This document shows, piece by piece, positions 5,978-6,163 of a DNA stretch of 6,163 nt (positions within the stretch are counted from its first letter, which is position 1; every line of letters starts with the position of its first letter). Source of the DNA: UBA11475 sp045593005 (GTDB lineage Bacteria > Bacillota > Clostridia > Christensenellales > Borkfalkiaceae). The stretch is taken from assembly GCA_045593005.1 (NCBI GenBank), contig JAZNVV010000004.1, forward strand, positions 1-6,163, in the 5' to 3' direction. The translations under genes and the position numbers were made by a program. The notes beneath the pieces are model-generated. The model saw nothing but the letters and a program-made list of their open reading frames with translations, was not told the DNA's origin and searched no databases.

Positions 5978-6006
5978 ATTATAACACTTTAAGTTTTAAT
6001 AATCAA
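5978..6006 (-). promoter_or_regulatory. Promoter for the HAD phosphatase
   Basis: On the minus strand TTGATT (6006-6001), a 17-base spacer and TATAAT (5983-5978) preceded by TGT (extended -10). The predicted start near 5971 falls on the first base of the GAGG ribosome binding site (5971-5968), so the leader would be about 11 bases. Confidence 0.87.
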
Positions 6007-6054
6007 CTTTATAATATAAGTAGGGGAGGTGTGCGTTTTTTAATTATAAAATAT

Positions 6055-6083
6055 TTGTCAAAATTTGTCGAATAATATATAAT
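6055..6083 (+). promoter_or_regulatory. Promoter for the gene at the right edge
   Basis: TTGTCA (6055-6060), a 17-base spacer and TATAAT (6078-6083), with the same -35 box and spacing as the rsmE promoter but without the TGn extension. The predicted start is near 6090, about 24 bases before the ATG at 6114. It is divergent from the phosphatase promoter. Confidence 0.8.
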
Positions 6084-6113
6084 TTAAGAAAAAATTTTCA
6101 AAGAGTATAAATT

Positions 6114-6163
6114 ATGACAAAAAAGTGGTTTATATATATTTTAAAATTATTTTGTTTATTTAT
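6114..6163 (+). CDS. Partial CDS (first 16 codons), possible membrane or exported protein
   Basis: An ATG at 6114 opens a frame that stays open to the window edge and encodes MTKKWFIYILKLFCLF. Two lysines followed by a hydrophobic run look like a signal peptide or a first membrane segment. The frame is supported by a consensus promoter at the right distance and a weak AAAGAG ribosome binding site eight bases upstream. There is too little sequence to name a family, and the AT-richness alone could create such a hydrophobic start by chance. Confidence 0.5.
   Translation, partial: MTKKWFIYILKLFCLF

Noticed and set aside
6010..6044. Plus-strand TATAAT (6010-6015) followed by a G-rich stretch and T-run, as a possible small RNA
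   Set aside because: No -35 box stands 16-18 bases upstream, and no stem precedes the T-run that could act as a terminator.
1..6163. CRISPR array, insertion sequence, toxin-antitoxin or defence genes
   Set aside because: No regularly spaced direct repeats, transposase, long terminal inverted repeats or defence-type domains were seen on either strand.

Overview
The window is AT-rich (by eye about one third G+C). It has TTGATT/TTGTCA-type -35 boxes, canonical TATAAT -10 boxes, AGGAG-type ribosome binding sites and U-tract terminators. All of this fits a low-GC Firmicute, most likely an anaerobic Clostridia-like gut bacterium. That placement is inferred from protein style and base composition, not from a marker gene. 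Nothing points to a mobile element, phage, CRISPR array or plasmid. This looks like ordinary chromosomal housekeeping sequence, densely packed and mostly in single-gene transcription units.

Layout from left to right. At the left edge (1-75, minus) is the start of a gene leaving the window, with an N-terminus like a GNAT acetyltransferase. Upstream of it on the same strand are a hairpin (124-151) and a tRNA-Ser gene with anticodon CGA (156-244), which has its own promoter. Next on the minus strand is a sodium:alanine/glycine symporter of the AGCS family (410-1861) with a perfect intrinsic terminator (371-402). It is followed by an acyltransferase-domain protein (1949-2809) with a GNAT-like fold. 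A divergent intergenic region (2810-2976) carries back-to-back promoters. To its right, on the plus strand, lies a two-gene operon of 16S rRNA methyltransferases: rsmE (2977-3726) and an rsmF-like gene (3726-5087), joined by a TAATG overlap. A bidirectional terminator (5090-5127) separates this operon from a convergent Cof-type HAD phosphatase (5139-5960, minus). A second divergent promoter region (5961-6113) serves the phosphatase and a gene that starts at 6114 and runs off the right edge.

How the genes fit together. The clearest functional pairing is the methyltransferase operon: both products modify 16S rRNA near the decoding centre in helix 44 (m3U1498 and m5C around 1400-1407, E. coli numbering). 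The other genes look independent, each with its own promoter.

The most noteworthy patterns are in expression signals and codon context rather than new gene types. Four minus-strand promoters share the same TTGATT, 17-bp spacer and TGn extended -10 layout. Two genes appear to start transcription at the ribosome binding site itself. The acyltransferase gene lacks a visible ribosome binding site but has a five-codon upstream frame overlapping its start. In rsmE every Asp, Asn and His codon followed by G ends in C, while nearly all others end in T. I see no previously undescribed multi-gene system here.
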